DNA of 64,000 nucleotides, from NCBI RefSeq assembly GCF_014596915.1, contig NZ_JACVWU010000019.1, positions 141,603 through 205,602 of the forward strand, read 5' to 3'. The notes beneath the pieces were generated by a model. The model did not search any database. It was not told the DNA's origin and saw only the letters and a list, made by a program, of their open reading frames with translations. This document shows, piece by piece, positions 23,834 to 32,136 of the stretch. Made by a program: the position numbers and the translations under genes. Every line of letters begins with the position of its first letter. Within the stretch, counting starts at the first letter, position 1. The DNA is from Streptomyces sp. TRM68416 (GTDB lineage: Bacteria; Actinomycetota; Actinomycetes; Streptomycetales; Streptomycetaceae).

Positions 23834-24249
23834 CGGTGTGCCCTTTCCTTGATCTCCTCGACGTCCGCCCTGACGCTGCCGAGGGCCTCCTCGGGCGTGG
23901 GGGGCGCGGCGCGCTTGAGCTGGGCGCGGCCGGTCGCGCCGAGCACGCCCGCGACGGCGAACAGCACCGCCGTCACGATGAGGGCCGCGGCCCAGACGGA
24001 CAGCGCCAGCGAGAGCGCGGCGACGGCCGTGCCGGCCAGGGCGAGCAGACCGGCATAGGCGACGGCGCCCGCCGCGCCCAGCAGTCCGCCGCCGCGGCCC
24101 GCGCGCCGCCCCTTCTCGGCCAGCTCCTCCTTGGCCAGGGCCATCTCCTGTCGTACGAGCAGGGAGAGCTGCTCGGTCGCCTGCCCGACGAGTTCACCCA
24201 CCGAGTGGTGGTCGTCGTGTGCCGGCCCGGGGGCCGTGGTCCCGGTCAC
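23830..24249 (-). CDS. phage-holin-family (DUF1469) membrane protein
   Basis: 139 residues. An N-terminal helix with QEMALAKEELAEKG is followed by two long hydrophobic segments (about 53-77 and 82-105) and a charged tail. This is the actinobacterial 'phage holin family' small membrane protein usually paired with a DUF3618 protein, as here. It is not part of a prophage. Likely a membrane-stress or envelope protein. Confidence 0.8.
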   Translation of the reverse strand: MTGTTAPGPAHDDHHSVGELVGQATEQLSLLVRQEMALAKEELAEKGRRAGRGGGLLGAAGAVAYAGLLALAGTAVAALSLALSVWAAALIVTAVLFAVAGVLGATGRAQLKRAAPPTPEEALGSVRADVEEIKERAHR

Positions 24250-24309
24250 GGTGTCCCCCTCCTCTCGTCCCCTCGGTTCGGACCCCCCGGGTACCCGGCC
24301 CGGCTCCCG

Positions 24310-24990
24310 CTATCCCTGCGGGCCGCCGCCCGGCCCGCGCCGGCCGAGCCGGGCCAGCTGGGTCTGGAACCAGTCGAGGCGCGCCTGCAACAGGGCCGCC
24401 TCGGCGGTGAGTTCGGGCACACCGAGCCCGGCCGGCCGTACGGCTCCCGGGACCGCGGCCCCGGCGACCACCCGCAGCCCGTCCCCGGCCAGCCGGGCGA
24501 ATCCGGCGAGCGAGACGGACGTACGGCCGCGCAGGCAGCCCGCACAGGAGGGGGCCAGGCCCCACCAGCCCGGCCGGCCCCAGCCGGCGTCGGCGAGAGC
24601 GGCGGCGGCCGCGCCGCACGGGCAGGGGCCCACGGTGGCGGTGCGCACCCGCTGGCGGGCGTAGCGGAAGCCCAGCTCGAAGCGGAGGTAGCGGCCGAGG
24701 ACGGTGACCTCCAGCAGGACGGCCGTGCGGTGCTCGGCCGTGCACAGCAGCGCCTCGGCTGCCGTGCGGTCGTGCACGCAGTGGAAGCCGCAGTCGCAGC
24801 GCCGGTGCGGTGCCCGGTGCCGCAGGCCGTAGACGCAGGACGCGTCGGCGAGGACTCCGTACGGCAGCGCGCCGCCCAGCGACACACCGGTGAACCCGGC
24901 CCGGGTGCCGTCGTGGGACAGCACCGGGTGGGCGATCTTGTATCCGGTCGGCGGCTCCGTCGGGCGTTCCTCCGGAAGCCGCAGCCTCAT
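24310..24990 (-). CDS. cysteine-rich conserved protein of unknown function
   Basis: 226 residues. Cys/His clusters CDCGFHC (about 65-71), CPCGAA (about 122-125) and CAGCLRG (about 149-152) could bind zinc. Between them the sequence has strands such as AVLLEVTVLGRYLRFELGFRYARQRV. No membrane segment. Its ATG overlaps the stop of a 45-residue gene (ATGA). Known to me only as a Streptomyces-type hypothetical protein. Confidence 0.7.
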   Translation of the reverse strand: MRLRLPEERPTEPPTGYKIAHPVLSHDGTRAGFTGVSLGGALPYGVLADASCVYGLRHRAPHRRCDCGFHCVHDRTAAEALLCTAEHRTAVLLEVTVLGRYLRFELGFRYARQRVRTATVGPCPCGAAAAALADAGWGRPGWWGLAPSCAGCLRGRTSVSLAGFARLAGDGLRVVAGAAVPGAVRPAGLGVPELTAEAALLQARLDWFQTQLARLGRRGPGGGPQG

Positions 24991-25124
24991 CGGCCGGCCG
25001 GGGCCTCTTCGGGAGCCTTCGGCTCCTCGATCTCCTCGACGGCTTCGGGGAGTTCGAGTTCGTGCTCAGGGAACTCCGGCCGCTCTTCCGCGACTCCGGT
25101 GGCGAGTGCTTTGCCGAGCCTCAT
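24987..25124 (-). CDS. 45-residue acidic small protein
   Basis: Starts with MRLGKALATGV and continues with a Glu/Pro-rich tail (ELELPEAVEEIEEPKAPEE). GGGAGG lies 4 nt before the ATG, and the stop overlaps the Cys-rich gene start, so both are probably translated together. Function unknown. Confidence 0.6.
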   Translation of the reverse strand: MRLGKALATGVAEERPEFPEHELELPEAVEEIEEPKAPEEAPAGR

Positions 25125-25285
25125 GACGCCTCCCAGGACCAGGGGTCGTTGACCGTCCCGGCCATGGTGACGCATGACGCCCGCGTTTGGACATAGGGCC
25201 TGGAGCCAAAGCGTTAGCGATGCTTACTTCCATGTCGTAGAAAAATTAAGTGGAGCTACACAGTGGCTGCGCCGACACTACTCCC

Positions 25286-26206
25286 ATGACGACCACGCCT
25301 TCGCCCTCCCACCCCTCCCGTCCCTCCCGTCCCTTCGGCCGCGCCCTCTGCGCGATGATCACGCCCTTCACCACCGAGGGCGCCCTCGACCTCGACGGGG
25401 CGCAGCGGCTCGCCGCGCGGCTGGTGGCCGAGGGGTGCGACGGTCTGGTGCTGTCCGGGACCACGGGCGAGTCGCCGACCACGACGGACGAGGAGAAGTC
25501 ACGGCTGGTGCGGGCGGTCCGGGAGGCGGTGGGCGACAGGGTGTCGATCGTGGCCGGGGTGGGCACCTCCGACACCCGGCACACCGTCGAACTGGCCCTG
25601 GCGGCCGAAAAGGCGGGCGCGGACGGGCTGTTGGTCGTGACGCCGTACTACAGCCGGCCGCCGCAGGACGCCGTGGAGGCACACTTCCGGGAGATCGCCG
25701 ACGCCTCGGGGCTGCCGCTCGCGCTGTACGACATCCCGGGCCGCACCGGCGTCCGTATCGAGCCGGACACCATGCTCCGGCTCGCCGAGCATCCCCGGAT
25801 CGTGGCGGTGAAGGACTGCTCCTACGATTTCCTCGGCGCCCAGAAGGTCATCTCCCGCACGGAGTTGGCGTACTACGCGGGCTGCGAGGAGCACAATCTC
25901 GCGCTGTACGCGGTGGGCGGGGCCGGCTACATCAGCACGGTCGCCAATGTCGTACCGGACCGACTCCGCGCGGTCCTGGACGCGTTCGAGGCGGGCGACA
26001 CCCCCGTGTCCGCCCGCCTCCAGCAACGCGCCACGCCGCTCATCGAGTTGATGATGGCGTCGGGCCTGCCCGGCACGGTCACCGCCAAGGCCCTGCTCAA
26101 CGAGCTGGGTCTGCCGGCGGGCCCGGTCCGCTCCCCCTTGCGCCCCGCCGACCGCAAGGCGATCGACGGACTGCTGACGGCCTACCAGGAACTGACCGCC
26201 GACTGA
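25286..26206 (+). CDS. dapA: 4-hydroxy-tetrahydrodipicolinate synthase
   Basis: 306 residues. Condenses pyruvate with aspartate semialdehyde in lysine/diaminopimelate biosynthesis. Features: GTTGESPT (58-65), YY (121-122), catalytic Tyr148 in LYDIPG, substrate-carboxylate Arg153 and Schiff-base Lys176 in AVKDCS. An N-terminal Ser/Pro tail of about 15 residues precedes the barrel. No clear RBS before the ATG. dapD lies 2 kb away, consistent with a scattered dap gene set. The GTTGES signature separates it from the catabolic DapA-like protein at 1217-2125. Confidence 0.92.
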   Translation: MTTTPSPSHPSRPSRPFGRALCAMITPFTTEGALDLDGAQRLAARLVAEGCDGLVLSGTTGESPTTTDEEKSRLVRAVREAVGDRVSIVAGVGTSDTRHTVELALAAEKAGADGLLVVTPYYSRPPQDAVEAHFREIADASGLPLALYDIPGRTGVRIEPDTMLRLAEHPRIVAVKDCSYDFLGAQKVISRTELAYYAGCEEHNLALYAVGGAGYISTVANVVPDRLRAVLDAFEAGDTPVSARLQQRATPLIELMMASGLPGTVTAKALLNELGLPAGPVRSPLRPADRKAIDGLLTAYQELTAD

Positions 26207-26227
26207 CCACCACCCGACACCGCCCGA

Positions 26228-27445
26228 TCACCGCTCGGCGAAGACCGGCTCCCAACGCCCGCCGGCCCCGTCGTTGCCCCCGCGGACGCCGCTGAGCGGG
26301 ACGGTCCTGTCGCTGCCGACGGTGACCAGCACGAGCCGCTGGTGGAACTCGTTGTTGTCGCCCGGCACCATGTCCCAGGCGACCAGCGACTTCTCACCGG
26401 CCCAGGCGAGCAGCTGCTGCCCGCGTACCTCGGTCCTCCTGCCGGTGCGGGCGTCGACGACCCAGGAAGACGTCTTCCACTTCTGCCCGGCGAAGTCACC
26501 GGCAACGAGCCCCCCGCTGGGCGACAGCCCCGCCTCGACCCACCACACCAGGTGCTTGAGGTTCTCCGGTACGGAGACCTCGGCGCCGCCGAGGTCGTAG
26601 AACTGCTTGCCGATGTCCCCCATCGGGGTCCCGGCCCAGACGTACCGGCCGTCGGGGGTCGGGGCGAAGTCCTGGCGGGCGTTGAGGAAGGCGCCCTCGG
26701 GGTCGTTCGGGTCCGCGGCCGACTTCACCTCGCTCCAGGAACCCTTGCCGGAGGCCACGTCGAGGACGTAGAAGCCGGTGCGGGTCGAGGGCTGCTTCTG
26801 GTCCCAGCCGTCGGAGCCCTCCGTCTTGACCAGTTCGTCCGGGTTCCCGCCGTAGGTCGTCGCGACCAGCTTCAGTCCGTCGCGCGAGAACGAGAGCCCG
26901 GCGACCTTGTGCTCGACCGGGATCCACCGCTCGACCTCGCCGGTGGCCAGATCGAGCAGGCCGATCCGCGAGGCGGGCAGGTTCCGCTCCAGTACGGCGG
27001 CGGTTCTCAGGCCCGGGGCGACGGCGACGTAGGACCACTCGGCGGTCTTCGCGTACTTGCCCGTCCTCGGGTTCAACAGCCAGTAGTCGCGGACGCGTTC
27101 GGCGCTGACGGCGGAGTGCTTGACGGTCCTGGGGATGTAGTACGCGGCCAGCGCCGTGTCCCCGGCCGAGATCAGCTCGCGCGGCGGCGACTGGTCCGGA
27201 TGCGCGTTGATCCCGTCCTTCTGTACGACGTCCGCGGGCCGTACGTCGGCCTTCCCGGAGTCCAGCAGCGGCACGGCCACCGCGACACCGACCACGGCGG
27301 CGGTGGCCGCGGCGGCACAGACGAGCCCACGGGTGCGCCGGCGCCGGCGCACCGCCAGCACCCGGTCCGCGAAGCCCGGCCCCGTCGACGGCTGCTCTTC
27401 GGCCTGCTCCCGCAGCGCATCGCGTACGAGTTCCTCGACGTTCAC
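26228..27445 (-). CDS. membrane-anchored beta-propeller-like protein, partner of the ECF sigma factor
   Basis: 405 residues. A short cytoplasmic N-terminus (NVEELVRDALREQAEEQ), a basic stop-transfer RRRRRTRG and one transmembrane segment (about 40-60) precede a large extracellular domain. The repeated strands there (RTGKYAKTAEWSYVAVAPG, ATGEVERWIPVEHKVAGLSFSRDGLKLVATTY, PTPDGRYVWAGTPMGD) suggest a WD40/TolB-like propeller. The start overlaps the sigma gene stop (ATGA). By position it could be its anti-sigma or sensor partner, but no ZAS-type zinc motif is present. Confidence 0.72.
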   Translation of the reverse strand: MNVEELVRDALREQAEEQPSTGPGFADRVLAVRRRRRTRGLVCAAAATAAVVGVAVAVPLLDSGKADVRPADVVQKDGINAHPDQSPPRELISAGDTALAAYYIPRTVKHSAVSAERVRDYWLLNPRTGKYAKTAEWSYVAVAPGLRTAAVLERNLPASRIGLLDLATGEVERWIPVEHKVAGLSFSRDGLKLVATTYGGNPDELVKTEGSDGWDQKQPSTRTGFYVLDVASGKGSWSEVKSAADPNDPEGAFLNARQDFAPTPDGRYVWAGTPMGDIGKQFYDLGGAEVSVPENLKHLVWWVEAGLSPSGGLVAGDFAGQKWKTSSWVVDARTGRRTEVRGQQLLAWAGEKSLVAWDMVPGDNNEFHQRLVLVTVGSDRTVPLSGVRGGNDGAGGRWEPVFAER

Positions 27446-28002
27446 GGACGCACCTCCACGGGCGAGAAATCACTGGACGGCGGCAGGGCGGAGCCGGCCG
27501 CCGGATCGAGGGACGCCAGCTCCGGCGCGAGGGTGCGCAGCCGCGAGAGGGAGCGATGGGTCGTGGACCGGACGGTCCCGACGGAACAGCCGAGGAGCCG
27601 CGCCACATCGGCCTCCGGCAGATCCTCGAAGTAGCGGAGGACCAGCACGGTCCGCTGCCGTGCCGTGAGCCGGGCGAGCGCGCCCCGCATCACCAGCCTG
27701 AGCTCGGCGGTGCCCGCGTCGTCGCTACGCGCACGGGTGTCCGGCGGCTCGGCCACGCTGAGCTCGCGCCGCCGCCACTTCAACCGCCACCGGCTGATCT
27801 GCTGCCGGTACAGGATCTGCCGTACGTACGCCTCGGGCTCGTCGATCCGGTTCCATCGCCCGGCCGCCTTGATCAGCGCGTTCTGCAGCAGGTCCTCGGC
27901 GGCATGCCGGTCCCCGCCGCTGAGCAGCACCGCGGTCTTCAACAGCGCGGACGACCGGTTCTCGACGAACTCCCGGAAACTGCCCTGCGCCTCGACATCC
28001 AT
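27442..28002 (-). CDS. ECF RNA polymerase sigma factor (SigE family)
   Basis: 186 residues. Region 2 (LLKTAVLLSGGDRHAAEDLLQNALIKAAGRWNRID... AYVRQILYRQ) and region 4 (ALARLTARQRTVLVLRYFEDLPEADVARLLGCSVGTVRSTTHRSLSRLR) are complete, separated by the RRREL linker. This is the actinobacterial 'SigE family' group. The chosen ATG has AAGG 5 nt upstream; a GTG twelve bases earlier is possible. Co-transcribed with a membrane protein that may control it. Confidence 0.9.
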   Translation of the reverse strand: MDVEAQGSFREFVENRSSALLKTAVLLSGGDRHAAEDLLQNALIKAAGRWNRIDEPEAYVRQILYRQQISRWRLKWRRRELSVAEPPDTRARSDDAGTAELRLVMRGALARLTARQRTVLVLRYFEDLPEADVARLLGCSVGTVRSTTHRSLSRLRTLAPELASLDPAAGSALPPSSDFSPVEVRP

Positions 28003-28161
28003 CGTCACCTTCACTCCCTGGACGAGCCCCTGCCCGCCCCCTCCATCCCTCCTGACGCGCGCACCACCCCCTGGCTATGCCTGCCCCGCAGAAAAAAATT
28101 CCGGGGCGCACTCGGTCGGGGCACAACGGAGCGCCCTCCCGCTGACCGCGGAAGGGCGCTC

Positions 28162-28238
28162 GCGCCCCTTCAGGGGCGCCGGGCTGTATCGATGTGCGGC
28201 TCTCCGCGGGGGCACGACGAGCCGCACCGGGCCCGCAG
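28162..28238. repeat. dispersed repeat family B, copy 1
   Basis: Begins with the hairpin GCGCCCCTTCAGGGGCGC, followed by GGGCTGTATCGATGTGCGG and ending in GGCCCGCAG-like sequence. A near-identical element lies at 62481-62557. It sits just downstream of dapD (minus strand) and could terminate its transcript. Confidence 0.8.
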
Positions 28239-28263
28239 TGGGAAACCGCGGCTTCCGGCGCAG

Positions 28264-29253
28264 CTAGTTGTGGCTGTGGAGGATCTCGTTCAGGCCGCCC
28301 CACACCGCGTTGTTCGGGCGGGCCTCCACCGTGCCGGTGACGGAGTTGCGGCGGAAGAGGATGTTGGAAGCGCCGGACAGCTCGCGGGCCTTCACGATCT
28401 GGCCGTCGGGCATGGTGACGCGGGTGCCGGCGGTGACGTAGAGGCCGGCCTCGACGACGCACTCGTCGCCGAGCGCGATGCCCACGCCCGCCTCGGCGCC
28501 GATCAGGCAGCGCTCGCCGATGGAGATGATCACGTTGCCGCCGCCCGAGAGCGTGCCCATCGTCGACGCGCCGCCGCCGATGTCCGAGCCGTCCCCGATC
28601 ACGACACCGGCGGAGATGCGGCCCTCGACCATGGAGGTACCGAGCGTGCCGGCGTTGAAGTTGACGAAGCCCTCGTGCATGACGGTGGTGCCCTCGGCGA
28701 GGTGCGCACCGAGCCGCACCCGGTCCGCGTCGGCGATGCGGACGCCCTTGGGGGCGACGTAGTCCGTCATGCGCGGGAACTTGTCGATCGAGGTGACCTG
28801 GAGGTGCAGCCCCTCCGCGCGGGCGTTCAGCCGCACCTTCTCGACGTCGTCGACGGCGACCGGGCCGAGCGAGGTCCAGGCGACGTTGGCGAGGAAGCCG
28901 AACATGCCGTCCAGGCTCTGGCCGTGCGGCTTGACCAGGCGGTGGGAGAGCAGGTGCAGACGCAGGTACACGTCGTGGGCGTCGATCGGCTTCTCGTCCA
29001 GGGAGGAGATGACCGTACGGACCGCGACCACCTCGACGCCCCGGCGGGCGTCCGGGCCGATCGCCTTCGCGGCGCCTTCGCCGAGCAGCTCCACGGCACG
29101 CTCGGCGGACAGCCGCTCCGTGCCGGACGGGCCGGGCTCCGCGGAGAGCTCGGGGGCGGGGAACCAGGTGTCGAGGACGGTGCCGTCGGCGGCGATGGTG
29201 GCGAGGCCGGCGCCAACGGCGCCGGTGGTGCGAGGTGCAGTCGTGTCGGTCAT
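28264..29253 (-). CDS. dapD: 2,3,4,5-tetrahydropyridine-2,6-dicarboxylate N-succinyltransferase
   Basis: 329 residues. Uses succinyl-CoA to open tetrahydrodipicolinate in the succinylase branch of diaminopimelate biosynthesis. N-terminal helical domain (about 1-150) followed by a left-handed beta-helix of hexapeptide repeats (about 175-285: VRLGAHLAEGTTVM, GRISAGVVIGDGSDIGGG, GERCLIGAEAGVGIALGDECVVEAG). The actinobacterial long form of DapD has this layout. Stands alone, with repeat B behind it. Confidence 0.93.
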   Translation of the reverse strand: MTDTTAPRTTGAVGAGLATIAADGTVLDTWFPAPELSAEPGPSGTERLSAERAVELLGEGAAKAIGPDARRGVEVVAVRTVISSLDEKPIDAHDVYLRLHLLSHRLVKPHGQSLDGMFGFLANVAWTSLGPVAVDDVEKVRLNARAEGLHLQVTSIDKFPRMTDYVAPKGVRIADADRVRLGAHLAEGTTVMHEGFVNFNAGTLGTSMVEGRISAGVVIGDGSDIGGGASTMGTLSGGGNVIISIGERCLIGAEAGVGIALGDECVVEAGLYVTAGTRVTMPDGQIVKARELSGASNILFRRNSVTGTVEARPNNAVWGGLNEILHSHN

Positions 29254-29386
29254 GAGGGCAACCTAACTTGGCGGGGGCCGCCGGGGCGAACCGGTGCGCC
29301 CGGCATCTCACGTGCCGGGCGCGGACGGCAGGGACGCCGGGCCGCGTCCTCGGCCGGTAGCCCCCGGGTCCTCCGGGGCGGAGGGT

Positions 29387-29926
29387 TCACGCCTCCGTGG
29401 CGAGGACCCGGGCCAGCATCTCGCGCGCGTATGTCTCGTCGTACGGCGTGCCGGTGAGCAGGACCTGGAGGCAGATGCCGTCCATCAGCGCGACCAGGGC
29501 GCGGGCGGTGACGGGGTCGGTGTGGTCGGCGATCAGGTCGGCGAGGTCCTGCGCCCATTCGGCGGCGACGGGGCGCAGGGCGGGGCGGCGCAGGGCGGCC
29601 AGGTACAGCTCGCACTCCAGCTCGACGCCGGTGCGGTCGCCGGCCAGCCATTCGCCCGTCCAGCCGGCGAGTTCCCCGGCCAGGTCGGTGCCCCGGAGGC
29701 CGCCGCGCGAGGCGATGACCTTGGCGAAGCCCTCGCTGGCCTGGCGCAGGGCGGCGACCATCAGCTCGTCGAGGGTGCTGAAGTGGTACGTCGTCGAGCC
29801 GAGCGGGACGTCGGCCTCCGCGGCGACCGAGCGGTGGCTCAGTCCCGCCAGGCCCTTCTCGCCGACGACTCTGATCGCCGCGTCGATGATCCGCTGCCGC
29901 CGCTCGGGGTCGTAGCGCCGGGCCAT
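29387..29926 (-). CDS. TetR-family repressor of the SMR efflux gene
   Basis: 179 residues. N-terminal HTH (QRIIDAAIRVVGEKGLAGLSHRSVAAEADVPLGSTTYHFSTLDELM, about 10-55) and a helical ligand domain. The start overlaps the stop of the upstream SMR gene (ATGA), so both are in one operon. Likely operator: the 22-bp direct repeats just upstream of the SMR gene. Typical self-controlled drug-efflux pair. Confidence 0.88.
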   Translation of the reverse strand: MARRYDPERRQRIIDAAIRVVGEKGLAGLSHRSVAAEADVPLGSTTYHFSTLDELMVAALRQASEGFAKVIASRGGLRGTDLAGELAGWTGEWLAGDRTGVELECELYLAALRRPALRPVAAEWAQDLADLIADHTDPVTARALVALMDGICLQVLLTGTPYDETYAREMLARVLATEA

Positions 29927-30246
29927 CAGTGGGCGCCGCCCAGGTTCAGCACGACGACCCCGGCGACGATGAGCAGGATCCCGGTGACCTTGGTGGCGGT
30001 CAGCGCCTCCCCGAACAGCGCGAGTCCGAGGACGGCGATGGTCGCGGTGCCGACGCCGGCCCAGATCGCGTAGGCCGTGCCGATGCCGACGGTCTTCAGG
30101 GTCTGGGCGAGCAGCGCGAAGGAGACGACGTATCCGAGCGCGGTCAGCAGCGAGGGCCAGAGCCTGCTGAAGCCGTCGCTGTACTTCATGGCCGTGGTGG
30201 CGGCCACCTCGGCGGCGATGGCGCCGGCGAGCGTGAGGTATCCCAT
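29926..30246 (-). CDS. small multidrug resistance (SMR/EmrE-like) transporter
   Basis: 106 residues, four transmembrane helices. The essential glutamate is in AIAAEVAATTAMKYSDGF (Glu13), and GTAYAIWAGVGTATIAVLG (about 57-75) is the SMR signature. Works as a dimer exchanging cationic drugs or guanidinium-like compounds for protons. First gene of an operon with a TetR regulator. Confidence 0.92.
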   Translation of the reverse strand: MGYLTLAGAIAAEVAATTAMKYSDGFSRLWPSLLTALGYVVSFALLAQTLKTVGIGTAYAIWAGVGTATIAVLGLALFGEALTATKVTGILLIVAGVVVLNLGGAH

Positions 30247-30288
30247 GCGTACAAGCGTACACAGCGATGCGTACACCCGTACACAACG
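30245..30288. promoter_or_regulatory. two 22-bp direct repeats, candidate TetR operator
   Basis: Each unit has the form ATGCGTACA-x-x-CGTACAC; copies at 30245-30266 and 30267-30288. The first overlaps the SMR start codon, so a bound repressor would block initiation. Each half contains GTAC cores spaced like a TetR dyad. Confidence 0.6.
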
Positions 30289-30469
30289 GTGCACGGGCGA
30301 CCACGGCCGCCGAGACGGGCCGGGACGGGTTTCGAGACAGGAATGTGAGGTGGAAAACGGCTGTGACACGCCCGCGGGTCCACTAGGGTTTCGCCACCGA
30401 AAACTTCTCTCTTCAATTACCGGCCGTCCGGGCGCAGTTGTCCCCCGCGCGCCCCTGGAGGAACCGCGC

Positions 30470-31267
30470 ATGCCCAAACAGAAACCCCAGCCGCCGCAGG
30501 ACCGCCCCTGGGAGAACGGCTGGGCACCGGACGGATCCCGGACACCGGGTACGCGCCGCCTCTGGCTGGCCGGCGCACTGGCCCTGGTCACCGTCGTCGC
30601 GTGCGTGACGGCGCTGGCCACCACCCAGCGGGCGCCCGAGGAGCAGTCGCAGCGGGCGACCCCGTCGGCCGGCGCCTCCCTGCCGGGGCTGATCACCTTC
30701 GCCTCCCCGTCCGCCTCCCCGTCGGACGGGCCGGGCAGGTCCCCCGGCAGCGGCGCCCCGTCGAGCCCCACGCCGACCCCCACCCCCACGCCCACCAAGT
30801 CCCCTTCGCCGCCGCCCTCTTCGGGCGCCCCCAAGCCCAAGCCGAAACCGGAGCCGAAGCCGGAACCGAAGCCCGAGGCCACCTGGCGCTCGGTGCGTTC
30901 GGTCAACTACCCGGACCGGTACTGGCAGTTGCACGGCGACAGCGTCGTCCTCGGCACCGCCCGCACCACCTTTCGGCTGGTCGAAGGCCTGGCGGACGCC
31001 TCCTGCTACTCCTTCGCCACCGCCGACGGCGCCCATCTGCGCCACCGCGAGTTCCTCCTGCGCGCCGAACACAAGGACGGCACCCGCCTCTTCGAGCAGG
31101 ACGCCACCTTCTGTCCCCGCGCCTCCGCCCACTCCGGCGCGATCATGCTGGAGTCGGTGAACTACCCCGGCCGCTACCTGCGCCACCGCAACTTCCAGCT
31201 CCGCCTGGACCCGTACCAGCACAGCGATGTGTACCGCGCCGACTCGGCGTTCCGGCTGGTGGACTGA
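30470..31267 (+). CDS. membrane-anchored AbfB-domain (arabinose-binding, CBM42-like) protein
   Basis: 265 residues, ATG 8 nt after GGAGGA. A short cytoplasmic N-terminus, one transmembrane segment (about 30-50), a long Ser/Pro/Thr wall-spanning linker (about 55-140, ending in the PKPKPEPKPE repeats) and a C-terminal beta-trefoil. The trefoil shows SVRSVNYPDRYWQL, AHLRHREFLL and ESVNYPGRYLRHRNFQLRLD, the AbfB repeat pattern. Probably displays a sugar-binding module at the cell surface; no catalytic domain is attached. Confidence 0.82.
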   Translation: MPKQKPQPPQDRPWENGWAPDGSRTPGTRRLWLAGALALVTVVACVTALATTQRAPEEQSQRATPSAGASLPGLITFASPSASPSDGPGRSPGSGAPSSPTPTPTPTPTKSPSPPPSSGAPKPKPKPEPKPEPKPEATWRSVRSVNYPDRYWQLHGDSVVLGTARTTFRLVEGLADASCYSFATADGAHLRHREFLLRAEHKDGTRLFEQDATFCPRASAHSGAIMLESVNYPGRYLRHRNFQLRLDPYQHSDVYRADSAFRLVD

Positions 31268-31272
31268 ACGCA

Positions 31273-31308
31273 CGGAAGCGGCGACCCCCGAGGGGGGCGC
31301 CGCTTCCG
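31273..31308. terminator. bidirectional terminator
   Basis: 11-bp stem CGGAAGCGGCG/CGCCGCTTCCG between the convergent AbfB and suf transcripts. Confidence 0.8.
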
Positions 31309-31321
31309 CGAACCGCACGTC

Positions 31322-31654
31322 TCAGACGTTGAACCCGAGCGCCCGGAGCTGCTCCCGGCCGTCGTCGGTGATCTTGTCGGGGCCCCACGGCGGCATCCAG
31401 ACCCAGTTGATGCGCAGCTCGTTGACGAGGCCGTCCGTGGCGGACTTGGCCTGGTCCTCGATGACGTCCGTCAGCGGGCAGGCCGCGGAGGTCAGGGTCA
31501 TGTCGATCGTCGCGATGTTCGCGTCGTCGATGTGGATGCCGTAGATCAGGCCCAGGTTGACGACGTCGATGCCCAGCTCGGGGTCGACGACGTCGTAGAG
31601 CGCCTCGCGGACCTCCTCCTCGGAGGCCGGCTTCATCTCAACGGTGTCGGTCAT
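31322..31654 (-). CDS. SufT-like metal-sulfur cluster assembly factor (MIP18/DUF59)
   Basis: 110 residues, last gene of the suf operon. DUF59 core VREALYDVVDPELGIDVVNLGLIYGI (about 15-40), with the conserved cysteine in TLTSAACPLTDVIEDQ (about 60) and a C-terminal WVWMPPWGPDKITDDGREQLRALGF. Helps mature Fe-S proteins after cluster assembly. ATGA overlap with sufU. Confidence 0.88.
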   Translation of the reverse strand: MTDTVEMKPASEEEVREALYDVVDPELGIDVVNLGLIYGIHIDDANIATIDMTLTSAACPLTDVIEDQAKSATDGLVNELRINWVWMPPWGPDKITDDGREQLRALGFNV

Positions 31655-32118
31655 GCCGTCTTCCTTTCGGCGTCGGCTCCGCCCAGGGCCTGGGCCGTCG
31701 CGTCCTTCCACGCCATCCAGCTCAGGAGAGCGCACTTCACCCGCGCCGGGTACTTGGAGACGCCCGCGAACGCGACCGCGTCCTCCAGGATCTCCTCCAT
31801 CGCGTCGTCGGGCTCGATCTTGCCCTTGGACTGCATCAGCTCCAGGAAGGTCTCCTGGATCTGCCGCGCGTCGGCCAGTTCCTTGCCGACCAGCAGGTCG
31901 TTCAGCACGGAGGCCGAGGCCTGGCTGATCGAGCAGCCCTGCCCCTCGTACGAGACGTCCCTGATGGTCGTGCCGTCGTACTTCACCCGCAGCGTGATCT
32001 CGTCGCCGCACGTCGGGTTGACGTGGTGCACCTCGGCGTCGCCATCCCTCAGACCACGCCCGTGCGGGTTCTTGTAGTGGTCCAGGATGACTTCCTGGTA
32101 CATCGAATCCAGCTTCAC
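31651..32118 (-). CDS. sufU: SufU Fe-S assembly/sulfur-transfer protein
   Basis: 155 residues. Zinc/sulfur ligands Cys37 (NPTCGDE), Asp39, Cys62 (GQGCSISQAS) and Cys129 (RVKCALLSW) are present. The extra segment between the second and third cysteines marks the SufU type over IscU. Accepts persulfide sulfur from SufS in the SUF pathway. Confidence 0.93.
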   Translation of the reverse strand: MKLDSMYQEVILDHYKNPHGRGLRDGDAEVHHVNPTCGDEITLRVKYDGTTIRDVSYEGQGCSISQASASVLNDLLVGKELADARQIQETFLELMQSKGKIEPDDAMEEILEDAVAFAGVSKYPARVKCALLSWMAWKDATAQALGGADAERKTA

Positions 32119-32136
32119 GGTCTCAGCTCACGCCCT

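Noticed and set aside
23830..24249. Prophage holin
   Set aside because: The phage-holin family name covers a widespread chromosomal actinobacterial membrane protein; no other phage gene is near.
25125..25285. Lysine riboswitch before dapA
   Set aside because: The 160-bp region shows no lysine-riboswitch-like junction or conserved core.
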